DNA of 64,000 nucleotides from Thermomonas flagellata (GTDB lineage: Bacteria > Pseudomonadota > Gammaproteobacteria > Xanthomonadales > Xanthomonadaceae). The translations under genes were made by a program, and so were the position numbers. The stretch is taken from the NCBI RefSeq assembly GCF_022419185.1, contig NZ_JAJOZK010000005.1, forward strand, positions 1-64,000, written 5' to 3'. A model generated the notes under the pieces. It was not told the origin of the DNA. It saw only the letters and a list, made by a program, of their open reading frames with translations, and ran no database searches. This document shows positions 9,852-18,412 of this stretch, in pieces. The first letter of the stretch is position 1. Every line of letters begins with the position of its first letter.

Positions 9852-10472
9852 ATGCAACGGTGGCTCGGACTCCCGGCGGTGGCGGCGCTGATGCTCAGCG
9901 CCTGCGTCACCATCAACGTGTACTTCCCCGCGGCCGAAGCGCGCGAGGCCGCGCGCGAGTTCGTCGAGAAGGTAATCGACGCCGCGCCCCCGGCGCCGGC
10001 GCCGCCGCCGGCGGAGCCGAAGCCGGGCGGGGGCGGCGGGATGGCCCTGCGCGGGCCCGCGCCCGGGTTCGACCCCTGGCTGCTGCTCGGGATCGGCAGC
10101 GCGCAGGCGCAGGCGACCCCGGACATCACCCTCAAGACCCCGGCGATCCAGGCCCTGCAGGCGCGCATGCAGCAGCGCTTCGACGGCGTGCTGCGCGCCG
10201 GCTTCGACGACGGCGCGCTCGGCTTCACCCACGACGGCCTGATCAGCGTGCGCGACCCGGCGCGGCTGGCGCTCAAGGACCGGGTGGCGGTGAACGCGGC
10301 GGTGGCCGACGACAACCGCGACCGCAAGGCACTGTACCGCGAGATCGCGGTGGCCAACGGCCATCCGGAGTGGGAGCCGCAGATCCGCGAAGTGTTCGCG
10401 CGGCAGTGGATCGCCAGCGCGCGTCCCGGCTGGTGGTACCAGGCCGCGGACGGCAGCTGGAAGCAGAAGTAG
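9852..10472 (+). CDS. YdbL/DUF1318-family lipoprotein
   Basis: A 206-residue protein with a lipobox (LMLSACVT) and VTINVYFPAA right after the lipidated Cys, then a Pro/Gly-rich linker (about 45-75). The C-terminal DUF1318 region (about 100-206) ends ARPGWWYQAADGSWKQK. YdbL-family proteins work with YdbH and the small lipoprotein YnbE in E. coli. Here the lipidated VTIN strand and the YdbL domain are on one chain. A good Shine-Dalgarno (GGAGG, 9842-9846) supports the ATG at 9852. Follows the ydbH-like gene by 19 nt and precedes the next gene by 3 nt. Confidence 0.75.
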   Translation: MQRWLGLPAVAALMLSACVTINVYFPAAEAREAAREFVEKVIDAAPPAPAPPPAEPKPGGGGGMALRGPAPGFDPWLLLGIGSAQAQATPDITLKTPAIQALQARMQQRFDGVLRAGFDDGALGFTHDGLISVRDPARLALKDRVAVNAAVADDNRDRKALYREIAVANGHPEWEPQIREVFARQWIASARPGWWYQAADGSWKQK

Positions 10473-10475
10473 GCC

Positions 10476-11924
10476 ATGGCCGCCGCCATGGAGGAGGCCG
10501 CGCAGGACTGGATCGAGAACCGCCCGCTGGCGCAGCTGCGGGTCGGCGACGAGGTGGCCGAGGCCTGCCGCTTCGGCGCACAGGACGCGCAGGCGTTCGC
10601 GATCCTCGCCGGGGACGGTGAGCCCGCAGCGGAGGCCGGCGCCGCGGCGGTGCCGACGCAGGCGGCGGCGATGTGGCTGGGCGCGCGCCTGGCCGGCCTG
10701 GCCGCCGGCCGCCTGCCGGGCCCGGGGACGCGCCTGCTGCGGCAGGAGCTGGAGTGGCGCGCGCTGCCGGCCGCCGGCGAGGACGTGCACCTGCGGCTGC
10801 GGGTGGAGACGATCGCGGCGGAGCCGGCGGACGGCCCGCAGGTGGTGCTGGCCGCGCGCGCCCAGGCCGGCGATGGCCGCCTGCTCGCCGTGGGCCGGTT
10901 GTGGGTATGCCCGCCGCTGGAGAAGCTGCGGCGGCCGCGCGCGCACCTGCCGGAACTGCAGCTGCGCGATCCGGGCGCGCGCCTGCGCGCGCTCGTCGCG
11001 CAGGCGCAGGCGGCGCTGCGCGCGCGCGCGGGCCGCCCGCTGCCGATGGCGGTGGTGCATCCGGTGGACGCGGTCGCCCTCGGCGGGGTCGCGGAGGCGG
11101 TGCAGGCCGGCCTGATCGCGCCGGTGCTGATCGGCCCCGAGGCGGCGATCCGCACGGCGGCCGCGCAGGCCGGGATCGACCTGTCGGCCTGGCCGCTGCA
11201 GGATGCGCCGGACCCCGAGGCCGCCGCGGCCGCCGCGGTGGCGCTGGCGCGCAGCGGCCGGGTGCGCGCGCTGATGAAGGGTTCGCTGCACACCGACGCG
11301 CTGATGCACGCGGTGGTCGATCCGCAGTCCGGGCTGCGCGGCGAGCGCCGGGTCAGCCACGTGTTCCTGATCGACGTGGTCGGCTGGCCGCGCCCGCTGC
11401 TGCTCAGCGATGCCGCGGTCAACGTGCTGCCGGACCTGGCGGCCAAGCGCGACATCGTGCAGAACGCGATCGACCTGGCGCACGCGCTCGGGATCGCGCA
11501 GCCGAAGGTGGCGATCCTGTCCGCGCTGGAGACGGTCACCCCGAAGATCCCCTCGACCCTGGAGGCGGCGGCGCTGTGCAAGATGGCCGAGCGCGGGCAG
11601 ATCGCCGGCGGCATCCTCGATGGCCCGCTCGCGTTCGACAACGCCGTCAGCCTGCGCGCGGCGCGCACCAAGGGCATCGCCTCGGCGGTCGCCGGGCAGG
11701 CCGATATCCTGATCGCGCCGGATCTGGAGGCCGGCAACCTGCTGGCCAAGCAGCTGGAATATCTGGCCGAAGCGCAGCTGGCCGGGATCGTGCTCGGTGC
11801 GCGCGTGCCGGTGGTGCTGACCAGCCGCGCCGACCTGCCGGACGCGCGCATGGCCTCGGCCGCGCTGGCCGTGCTGTGGGCGCTGGCGCAGGACGTCGCG
11901 CCGGCCGCGGCGGGGCCGGCATGA
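10476..11924 (+). CDS. MaoC-like/phosphate acyltransferase fusion protein
   Basis: 482 residues. The N-terminal part (about 8-145) aligns by eye with the MaoC hot-dog hydratase domain of bifunctional enoyl-CoA hydratase/phosphate acetyltransferases. The C-terminal part (about 160-475) is a phosphate acetyl/butyryltransferase domain (ALMKGSLHTDALMHAVV, SALETVTPKIPSTLEAA). It would convert acyl-CoA plus phosphate to acyl-phosphate for the kinase encoded next. In the MaoC part the catalytic GDxNPxH motif reads GDGEPAAEAG, with Asn and His missing, so hydratase activity is doubtful. Stop overlaps the ackA start (ATGA). Substrate chain length cannot be read from sequence. Confidence 0.82.
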   Translation: MAAAMEEAAQDWIENRPLAQLRVGDEVAEACRFGAQDAQAFAILAGDGEPAAEAGAAAVPTQAAAMWLGARLAGLAAGRLPGPGTRLLRQELEWRALPAAGEDVHLRLRVETIAAEPADGPQVVLAARAQAGDGRLLAVGRLWVCPPLEKLRRPRAHLPELQLRDPGARLRALVAQAQAALRARAGRPLPMAVVHPVDAVALGGVAEAVQAGLIAPVLIGPEAAIRTAAAQAGIDLSAWPLQDAPDPEAAAAAAVALARSGRVRALMKGSLHTDALMHAVVDPQSGLRGERRVSHVFLIDVVGWPRPLLLSDAAVNVLPDLAAKRDIVQNAIDLAHALGIAQPKVAILSALETVTPKIPSTLEAAALCKMAERGQIAGGILDGPLAFDNAVSLRAARTKGIASAVAGQADILIAPDLEAGNLLAKQLEYLAEAQLAGIVLGARVPVVLTSRADLPDARMASAALAVLWALAQDVAPAAAGPA

Positions 11925-13108
11925 CCCTGCTGTGCCTGAACGCGGGCTCCTCGAGCCTCAAGTTCGCGCTGTTCGACGGTGGCGTGCCGGCCGCCGGCGC
12001 CGCCCTACCGGAGGCGACCCTGCGCGGCGAGATCGATGCCCCGGGCGGCTGTGCCCGGTTGTCCGTGCAGGCCGCCGGGCAGGCGCGCCGGGTGCTGGCC
12101 GCCGGCGGTGTACGCGGGCAGATCGGCAGTGAGGTCGCCTGGCTGCTGGACTGGCTGCGCGCGCAGGGCCTGCCGTCGCCGCGCACGGTGGTGCATCGCA
12201 TCGTGCACGGCGGCGAGGCCTTCACCGCCGCGACCGTGGTCACCCCGGCGGTGCTGGCGCAGCTGGCGGCGCTGGCGGCGCTGGCGCCGCTGCACCAGGG
12301 GCCGGGCCTGGACGGAGTGCGCGCGGCGCAGGCGGCGCTGCCGCAGGCGCGCCACGTCGCCTGTTTCGATACCGCCTTCCACGCCGCGCAGGCCGCCGCC
12401 GCGCGCCGGTATGCCATCCCCGCCGAATGGGATGCGCGGGGATTCCGCAAATACGGCTTCCACGGCCTGTCCTACGCGGCGATCGCGCGCCAGCTGCCGG
12501 CCTGGCTCGGCCCGCGGGCGGACGGTGCGGTGGTCGTCGCGCACCTCGGCAGCGGCGCCAGCCTGTGCGGGCTGCGCGGCGGCCGCAGCGTGTCCACCAC
12601 CATGGGCCTGACCCCGCTGGACGGGCTGGTGATGGCGACCCGCAGCGGCGCGCTGGATCCGGGCCTGGTGCTGCTGCTGTGCCGGCAACCCGGGATGGAT
12701 GCGGCGGCCGTCGAGGATCTCTTGTACCACCGCAGCGGCCTGCTCGGGGTGTCCGGCCGCAGCGGGGACCTGCGCGATCTGGCGGGCGCCGAGGACGCGC
12801 CGGCGCGGTTGGCGGTCGAGCTGTTCGTGGCCAGCGTGGTCCGCCACGTCGGGGCGATCGCCGCCGACCTCGGCGGGCTGGACGCGCTGGTGTTCACCGG
12901 CGGGATCGGCACCTACCAGCCGGCGATCCGCGCCGAGGTCGTGCGCCGGCTCGGCTGGCTCGGCCTGCGCCTGGACGCGGCCGCCAATGCCGCCGGGCCC
13001 GGCCGCATCAGCGCGTCCGACAGCGGCGTGCCGGTGCTGGCGCTGGCGACCGACGAGGAGGCGATGATGGCACTGGAGGCGGCCGCGCTGCCGGAGCAGA
13101 CCGCATGA
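11921..13108 (+). CDS. ackA: Acetate (short-chain acyl) kinase
   Basis: Transfers phosphate from acyl-phosphate to ADP. The 395-residue ASKHA-fold protein keeps the kinase signatures: LNAGSSSLKFALF (Asn near 7), HRIVHGGEAF (Arg), FDTAFH (catalytic Asp), HLGSGASLCGL, MATRSGALDPG (Arg) and TDEEAMMALE (Glu near the C-terminus). Overlaps the upstream acyltransferase and downstream ATPase genes by ATGA at each end, so the three are translationally coupled. Acetate kinase is the default call, but propionate or butyrate use is possible. Confidence 0.9.
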   Translation: MTLLCLNAGSSSLKFALFDGGVPAAGAALPEATLRGEIDAPGGCARLSVQAAGQARRVLAAGGVRGQIGSEVAWLLDWLRAQGLPSPRTVVHRIVHGGEAFTAATVVTPAVLAQLAALAALAPLHQGPGLDGVRAAQAALPQARHVACFDTAFHAAQAAAARRYAIPAEWDARGFRKYGFHGLSYAAIARQLPAWLGPRADGAVVVAHLGSGASLCGLRGGRSVSTTMGLTPLDGLVMATRSGALDPGLVLLLCRQPGMDAAAVEDLLYHRSGLLGVSGRSGDLRDLAGAEDAPARLAVELFVASVVRHVGAIAADLGGLDALVFTGGIGTYQPAIRAEVVRRLGWLGLRLDAAANAAGPGRISASDSGVPVLALATDEEAMMALEAAALPEQTA

Positions 13109-15465
13109 CCGCGCCCGCCGCACCGATGCCGCCACCGCCCGCCGGCGACAACCCCGGCCTGAGCGCGGCCGAGGCCGCCGCGCGCCTAGCGCGCGACGGC
13201 GCCAATGCCATCGTCGAGCAGACCGTGCCGGCCTGGCGCCAGCTGCTGGCGCGCTTCTGGGGGCCGGTGCCATGGATGCTGGAGGCAGTGATCGTGCTGC
13301 AGCTGGTGCTCGGGCGCCGGCTGGAGGCTGGAGTGATCGCGGTGCTGCTGGTGTTCAACGCGGTGGTCGCGTTCTTGCAGCAGCGGCGCGCGCGTGACGC
13401 GCTGGCCCTGCTCAAGCGCCAGCTGCAGGTGCGTGCGCGGGTGCGGCGCGACGGCCAGTGGCAGGAGATCGCGGCCGCGCAGCTGGTCGCCGGCGACCTC
13501 ATCCACCTGCGCGCCGGCGACATCGTGCCGGCCGACGTGGCGCTGGTGGACGGCGTGGTCGCGCTCGACCAGGCGGCGCTCACCGGCGAATCGCTGCCGG
13601 TCGAGGCCAGCGCGGGCGCCAGCGCCTACACCGGCAGCATCGTGCGCCAGGGCGAGGCGACCGGTACCGTCACCGCGACCGGTGCGCGCACCCGCTTCGG
13701 CCGCACCGCCGAACTGGTGCGCAGCGCCAGCGCCCCCAGCCACATGCAGCGCACCATCCTGGCGATCGTGGAGCGGCTGGTGCTGTTCGATGCGGTGCTG
13801 GCGCTGCTGGTGATCGGCTTCGCCCTCTGGCACGGCCTGCCGTGGCTGGACACCCTGGTGTTCGCGCTGATGCTGCTGGTCGCCTCGGTGCCGGTGGCGC
13901 TGCCGGCGACCTATACCCTCGCCACCGCGCTGAGCGGGCGCCGGCTGGCCCGCCACGGGGTGCTGGTGACGCGCCTGACCGCGGTCGAGGAGGCCGCAGC
14001 GATCGACGTGTTGGTGACCGACAAGACCGGCACCCTGACCCAGAACAGCCTGCGCTATGCCGGCGCGCAGCCGCTGCAGGCGGACGTGGACGAGGCGGGC
14101 CTGCTGCGGATGGCGGCGCTCGCCAGCGACGAGGCGACCCAGGATCCGCTGGACCTGGCGATCCTCGACGCCGCGCGCGCGCAGGGCGCGCTGGCGGCGC
14201 TGCCGCCGCGGCAGGCGTTCCATCCGTTCGACCCGGCGACCCGCCGCAGCGAGGGCGAGTACGCCGCGGACGGCGTGCGCCTGCGCGCGCTGAAGGGGGC
14301 GGCCAGCGTGATCGGCCCGCTGTGCGGGCTGGATGCCGCCGCCCAGGCCGCGCTGGAGCAGGCCGAGCAGCGCCTGGCCGCGGACGGCGCGCGGGTGCTG
14401 GCGGTGGCCGCGGCGCGCGGCGACGCCCCGCCGCGGCTGCTCGGGGTGGTCGGCCTCGCCGACCCGCTGCGCGCGGATGCGGCCGACGTGATCGCGCAGC
14501 TGCGCGGACTCGGCCTGCGCGTGTGCATGGCCACCGGCGACGCCGAGAACACCGCGCGCGCGATCGCCGCGCAGCTCGGGCTCGGCGAGCGCGCCTGCCG
14601 GGTGCAGCCGGGGGCGATGCCCGACCCGGCCGGCTGCGACCTGTACGCGCGCGTGCTGCCGGAGGACAAGCACCACATCGTGACCGCGCTGCAGCAGGCC
14701 GGGCACGTGGTCGGGATGACCGGCGACGGCGTCAACGACGCCCCGGCGCTGCGCCAGGCCGAGATGGGCATCGCCGTGGCCAGCGCCACCGACGTGGCCA
14801 AGGCCGCGGCCGGGGTGGTGTTGACCGATCCCGGCCTGGGCGGCGTGCTGCGGGTGGTGCGCACCGGGCGCAAGGTGCACCGGCGCATGTTGACCTACAC
14901 CCTGAACAAGGTCCTGCGCACGCTGCAGATCGTGCTGTTCCTGACCCTCGGACTGGTGGTGACCGGGCACTTCGTGATCAGCCCGCTGCTGATCGTGCTG
15001 ATGCTGTTCGCCAACGATTTCGTGTCGATGAGCATCGCCGGCGACCACGCGCATCCAGCGCCGCGCCCGCAGCGCTGGCAGGTCGGCAAGCTGATGGGGG
15101 CGGCAGCGCTGCTGGCTGTGCCCTCGCTGCTGTTCGCCGCCGTGTTCTACGCCTGGGCCGCGCGCCAGGGGCTGGACCAGGCGCAGCTGCAGACGGTGGT
15201 GTTCCTGCTGCTGGTGCTCGGCAACCAGGCCGGCATCTACGTGCTGCGCACCGATGCGCGCCTGTGGCGGCAGCGGCCCTCGCGTTGGCTGCTGGCGGCG
15301 ACCGCCGGCGACCTGGTGGTGGTCGGCCTGTTGGCCGGCTTCGGGATACTGATGGCGGCGGTGCCGTGGCCGGTGCTGCTGGCCCTGTACCTGGCCAGCG
15401 CGGCGTTCGCGCTGCTGCTGGACGCGCTCAAGCGCCCGCTGTTCGCGCGTTTTGCGATTGGCTGA
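13105..15465 (+). CDS. P-type (P3A) plasma-membrane proton-efflux ATPase
   Basis: A 786-residue P-type ATPase with the actuator motif TGES (160-163), phosphorylation site DKTGTLT (Asp306), hinge TGDGVNDAPALRQAEMGIAV, and transmembrane segments near 57-92, 222-275 and in the last 200 residues. SVPVALPATYTLA before the phosphorylation loop, and the absence of metal-binding domains or a CPC motif, match fungal/plant-type H+-ATPases (P3A). It would expel protons with ATP. Coupling to an ATP-making acyl-phosphate kinase operon suggests a role during acid or acyl-acid stress. The ion is inferred from family. Confidence 0.85.
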   Translation: MTAPAAPMPPPPAGDNPGLSAAEAAARLARDGANAIVEQTVPAWRQLLARFWGPVPWMLEAVIVLQLVLGRRLEAGVIAVLLVFNAVVAFLQQRRARDALALLKRQLQVRARVRRDGQWQEIAAAQLVAGDLIHLRAGDIVPADVALVDGVVALDQAALTGESLPVEASAGASAYTGSIVRQGEATGTVTATGARTRFGRTAELVRSASAPSHMQRTILAIVERLVLFDAVLALLVIGFALWHGLPWLDTLVFALMLLVASVPVALPATYTLATALSGRRLARHGVLVTRLTAVEEAAAIDVLVTDKTGTLTQNSLRYAGAQPLQADVDEAGLLRMAALASDEATQDPLDLAILDAARAQGALAALPPRQAFHPFDPATRRSEGEYAADGVRLRALKGAASVIGPLCGLDAAAQAALEQAEQRLAADGARVLAVAAARGDAPPRLLGVVGLADPLRADAADVIAQLRGLGLRVCMATGDAENTARAIAAQLGLGERACRVQPGAMPDPAGCDLYARVLPEDKHHIVTALQQAGHVVGMTGDGVNDAPALRQAEMGIAVASATDVAKAAAGVVLTDPGLGGVLRVVRTGRKVHRRMLTYTLNKVLRTLQIVLFLTLGLVVTGHFVISPLLIVLMLFANDFVSMSIAGDHAHPAPRPQRWQVGKLMGAAALLAVPSLLFAAVFYAWAARQGLDQAQLQTVVFLLLVLGNQAGIYVLRTDARLWRQRPSRWLLAATAGDLVVVGLLAGFGILMAAVPWPVLLALYLASAAFALLLDALKRPLFARFAIG

Positions 15466-15575
15466 AGCGCGCGGGCAGGGCGCGGCTGCGGTGGGATGAA
15501 AAAACCCGCCGCCGGCGGCGATGGAAGAGGGCGGCCGGGGAAACGGCCGCATCCCACCACCCAGGAGCCGATCCC

Positions 15576-15947
15576 ATGCCCGCTTCCGTGCATTCCATCC
15601 CCTCGCATGCTCTGCGCCTGGCCTGCCTGGCCGGCATGCTCGCCACCGCGCTCGCCAGCCTCGCGCACGCCCAGGAAACCGCCCGCCCGCGCAACGGGGC
15701 CGAGCTGTCGAACTCCGTGAACAAGGGCAAGTTGCGGCCGCACGAGGACGAAGCGGTCCAGAGCTCTGCGGGCAAGCCCGCGGCGCTGCCGGCGCAGAAG
15801 CAGATCGTCAAGCAGGCCGTGCCCAAGCTGCCCAATACCCCGTCGCCGTGCCCGCCGGGCTATCAAATCAACATGGAGCCGGGCCAGCAGGGCACGTGCA
15901 TCAATCCCCTCACCGGCGAGGTCAAGCCACGCCGCGACACCCAGTGA
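15576..15947 (+). CDS. Exported protein of unknown function
   Basis: A 123-residue protein with a clear Sec signal peptide (LACLAGMLATALASLAHA, cleavage after about residue 32), then a low-complexity polar region. A short conserved-looking C-terminal stretch carries two cysteines (PCPPGYQIN ... GTCINPLTGEV) that could form a disulfide. I do not recognise the family. It starts 110 bp after the ATPase gene, behind a GGAG Shine-Dalgarno, and is followed 11 bp later by a lipoprotein gene. Confidence 0.7.
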   Translation: MPASVHSIPSHALRLACLAGMLATALASLAHAQETARPRNGAELSNSVNKGKLRPHEDEAVQSSAGKPAALPAQKQIVKQAVPKLPNTPSPCPPGYQINMEPGQQGTCINPLTGEVKPRRDTQ

Positions 15948-15958
15948 GGCCCGCCGCC

Positions 15959-16432
15959 ATGCCCACGACCGCATCCTGCCTGCGCGCGTTCGGCCTGCTG
16001 CCGCTGCTGGCCTTGGCCGCGTGCGCGAACCTGCCCACGCCGTCGGTGTATGGCCCGGGCGAGGTGATGCAGAAGATGGTGGAGCGCCACGGCGTGATCG
16101 TGGCGATCCGCGAGGCGACCCTGCAGGGTAGCCCCACCGGCGCCGGCATCGTCGCCGGCGGTGGCTTGGGCGGCCTGGCCGGCAGCCAGCTCGGCGGCGG
16201 CCGCGGTCACATTGCCGGCGGCGTGGTCGGCGCCGCGCTCGGGCAGGCCGCCGGCGGGGCGGTCGAGCAGCAGCTGGCGCGCCGCACCGGCCTGCAGATC
16301 AGCTACAAGGAAGACGGCAGCGACGAGGTGTACGTGACGGTGCAGCCGGTCGATCCCCAGCATCCGCTGGCGGTCGGCGACCGCATCCGGATCGTGGAAG
16401 GGGCTTCGGGCATCCACATCAGCCGCGAGTGA
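15959..16432 (+). CDS. Glycine-zipper outer-membrane lipoprotein (SlyB/Pcp-like)
   Basis: 157 residues: a lipoprotein signal peptide with lipobox LALAACAN, then a glycine-zipper segment near 60-105 (GAGIVAGGGLGGLAGSQLGG and AGGVVGAALGQAAGGAV) of the 2TM/Rick-17kDa type. A polar C-terminal domain ends VGDRIRIVEGASGIHISR. Such proteins (SlyB, OmlA/Pcp) sit in the outer membrane, and exact functions are poorly known. The ATG is 11 bp after the preceding stop, suggesting co-expression. A GC-rich hairpin follows 13 bp after its stop. Confidence 0.82.
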   Translation: MPTTASCLRAFGLLPLLALAACANLPTPSVYGPGEVMQKMVERHGVIVAIREATLQGSPTGAGIVAGGGLGGLAGSQLGGGRGHIAGGVVGAALGQAAGGAVEQQLARRTGLQISYKEDGSDEVYVTVQPVDPQHPLAVGDRIRIVEGASGIHISRE

Positions 16433-16445
16433 GGCGGAGGGGGCG

Positions 16446-16474
16446 CCGGCGGCCGCGACGGCCGCCGGTGATTT
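16446..16474 (+). terminator. GC-rich hairpin after the lipoprotein gene
   Basis: Perfect 9-bp inverted repeat CCGGCGGCC / GGCCGCCGG with a 5-base loop, followed by TGATTT. The T tract is short, so it is a weak or factor-assisted terminator candidate. It sits between the lipoprotein stop and the rlmD promoter. Confidence 0.4.
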
Positions 16475-16489
16475 CGCGCGCGCGGATGC

Positions 16490-16495
16490 GACAAT
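16490..16495 (+). promoter_or_regulatory. Candidate -10 of rlmD
   Basis: GACAAT is the only -10-like hexamer between the hairpin and the rlmD GTG and would give a leader of about 20-25 nt. No strong -35 is visible in the GC-only sequence upstream. Confidence 0.3.
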
Positions 16496-16522
16496 GCGCG
16501 CCCGTTCCAGCCTCCGCACGCC

Positions 16523-17866
16523 GTGGCGCGCCTCGATCCGACCCCGCACACGCTCGAGATCCTCGACCTCAGCCACGACGGCCGCGGCGTGGCGCGCTGG
16601 CCGGACGGCCATGCGCAGGCCGGCAAGACCGTGTTCGTGTCCGGTGCGCTGCCGGGCGAGACGGTGCGCGCGCTGCAGACCGCGCGTTCGCGCCATTTCG
16701 ACGAGGCGCGCACGCTGGAAGTGCTGCAGCCTTCCGCCGACCGGGTGCCGCCGCGCTGCCCGCACTTCGGCATCTGCGGCGGCTGCGTGCTCCAGCACCT
16801 GGCCGAGGACCGCCAGATCGCCTACAAGCAGCAGGTGCTGCTGGACAACCTGCAGCGGATCGGCCACGTGGCGCCGGCCGCCGTGCTGCCGCCGCTGCGC
16901 GGCGAGGCTTGGGGCTATCGCCGCAAGGGGCGGTTCTCGGTGCGCCGGGTGGAGAAGAAGGACAAGACCCTGGTCGGCTTCCGCGAGCAGGACCCGCGCT
17001 TCGTGGCCGACCTGTCCGAATGCCACGTCGTGGTGCCGCAGTTGGGCTTCAAGCTGCAGGCGCTGGGCGCGCTGGTGGATGCCCTGGATGCGCGCCGCGA
17101 CATCCCGCAGATCGAATTCATCGCCGGCGAGGCCGCCACCGCGCTGGTGTTCCGCCACCTGCAGCCGCTGTCCGCGGCCGACCGCGAGCGCCTGGCCGGG
17201 TTCGGGCAGGCACACGGGTTCGCGATCTACCTGCAGCCGGGCGGGGTGGAGTCGGTGCATCCGCTGGGCGAGGACGCGGCGCTGGCGTTCCGCCTGCCGC
17301 AGTGGGACGTCACCCTGGAGTTCCGCCCGCTGGACTTCATCCAGGTCAATGCGCGCCTGAACGAGGCGATGATCGCGCGCGCGCTGGAGCTGCTGGAGGT
17401 GCAGCCCGGCGAGCGCGTGCTGGACCTGTTCTGCGGGCTGGGCAACTTCACCCTGCCGCTGGCGCGGATGGCCGGCGACGGCGCGGTGGTCGGGGTCGAG
17501 GGCGATGCCGGGCTGGTGGCGCGCGCGCGCGCCAACGCCGCGCGCAACGGCATGGCGAACGTCCAGTTCCATGCCGCCGACCTTGCGCAGGACTTGGCCG
17601 GCCAGCCGTGGCTGAAGGCGGGCTTCGACAAGCTGCTGCTGGACCCGGCGCGCGCCGGCGCGATCGAGGTGCTGCGCCAGCTGCCGCTGAAGGGCCTGAA
17701 GCGCATCGTGTACGTCAGCTGCCATCCGGGCTCGCTGGCGCGCGACGCCGGCTGGCTGGTCAACGCGGCCGGCTGGACGCTGCGCGCGGCCGGGGTGATG
17801 GACATGTTCCCGCACACCGCGCACGTCGAGTCGATCGCGGTGTTCGATCCGCCGAGGAAGGGATAG
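16523..17866 (+). CDS. rlmD: 23S rRNA (uracil-1939-C5)-methyltransferase
   Basis: SAM-dependent 5-methyluridine formation in 23S rRNA. 447 residues: TRAM RNA-binding domain (about 1-75), then the four iron-sulfur cysteines (PPRCPHFGICGGCVLQ plus the Cys of LSECHVV). The SAM site is VLDLFCGLGNFTLP near 300, with the catalytic Cys in YVSCHPGSLARD and general base Glu in HTAHVES. The Fe-S motif distinguishes RlmD from TrmA. The start is GTG, since no ATG exists upstream in frame and family similarity starts here. First gene of an rlmD-CYTH-nagZ-hpt run. Confidence 0.93.
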   Translation: MARLDPTPHTLEILDLSHDGRGVARWPDGHAQAGKTVFVSGALPGETVRALQTARSRHFDEARTLEVLQPSADRVPPRCPHFGICGGCVLQHLAEDRQIAYKQQVLLDNLQRIGHVAPAAVLPPLRGEAWGYRRKGRFSVRRVEKKDKTLVGFREQDPRFVADLSECHVVVPQLGFKLQALGALVDALDARRDIPQIEFIAGEAATALVFRHLQPLSAADRERLAGFGQAHGFAIYLQPGGVESVHPLGEDAALAFRLPQWDVTLEFRPLDFIQVNARLNEAMIARALELLEVQPGERVLDLFCGLGNFTLPLARMAGDGAVVGVEGDAGLVARARANAARNGMANVQFHAADLAQDLAGQPWLKAGFDKLLLDPARAGAIEVLRQLPLKGLKRIVYVSCHPGSLARDAGWLVNAAGWTLRAAGVMDMFPHTAHVESIAVFDPPRKG

Positions 17867-17869
17867 GCC

Positions 17870-18412
17870 GTGGGCATCGAGATCGAACGCAAGTTCCTGC
17901 CGCGCAGCGAGGCCTGGCGCGCCGCCGCGCACGAGGTGGTGCCGATGGCACAGGGCTACCTCAACGACTTGGCGCAGGCGGAGTCGGGTGCGATGCAGGC
18001 CTCGGTGCGGGTGCGCATCGAGGGCGACGCCGCCTTCCTCAACATCAAGTCGCGCGAGGCCGGCCCGCGCCGGCAGGAGTTCGACTACCCGATCCCGGTC
18101 GCGGACGCGCGCGCGCTGCTGGCGCTGTGCGTCGGCGGCCTGGTCGAGAAGAACCGCCACTATGTCGAGTACGCCGGGCGGCTGTGGGAGGTGGACGAAT
18201 TCCTCGGCGCCAACGCCGGGCTGGTGGTGGCGGAGCTCGAGCTGGAGGCGGAGGACGCGCCGTTCGCGCGCCCGCCCTGGCTCGGCCCGGAGGTCACCCA
18301 CCTGCGCCGCTACTACAATCTGGCCCTGGCCGACCGCCCGTACGCGCGCTGGAGCGCGGACGAGCGCGCGGCCGCCGACCTGCCCGCCACCGAGGACCTC
18401 GCCGGATGCTGA
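17870..18412 (+). CDS. CYTH-domain protein (inorganic triphosphatase-like)
   Basis: A 180-residue single CYTH domain: the N-terminal ExExK signature is IEIERKFL, followed by the alternating charged strands of the triphosphate tunnel (SVRVRIEGDAAFLNIKS, EVDEFLG, VAELELE). Members hydrolyse tripolyphosphate or other organic triphosphates, and the substrate is not predictable here. GTG start 3 nt after rlmD. The last 7 nt overlap nagZ, so all are co-transcribed. Confidence 0.88.
   Translation: MGIEIERKFLPRSEAWRAAAHEVVPMAQGYLNDLAQAESGAMQASVRVRIEGDAAFLNIKSREAGPRRQEFDYPIPVADARALLALCVGGLVEKNRHYVEYAGRLWEVDEFLGANAGLVVAELELEAEDAPFARPPWLGPEVTHLRRYYNLALADRPYARWSADERAAADLPATEDLAGC

Noticed and set aside
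15505-15530. GAAAAAACCCGCCGCCGGCGGCG as a terminator
   Set aside because: The T tract exists only on the minus strand, where no gene ends. On the plus strand the A run comes before the hairpin.
18406-18412. Possible frameshift between the CYTH gene and nagZ because of their overlap
   Set aside because: Both proteins are full length with intact ends. The 7-nt overlap is ordinary translational coupling.
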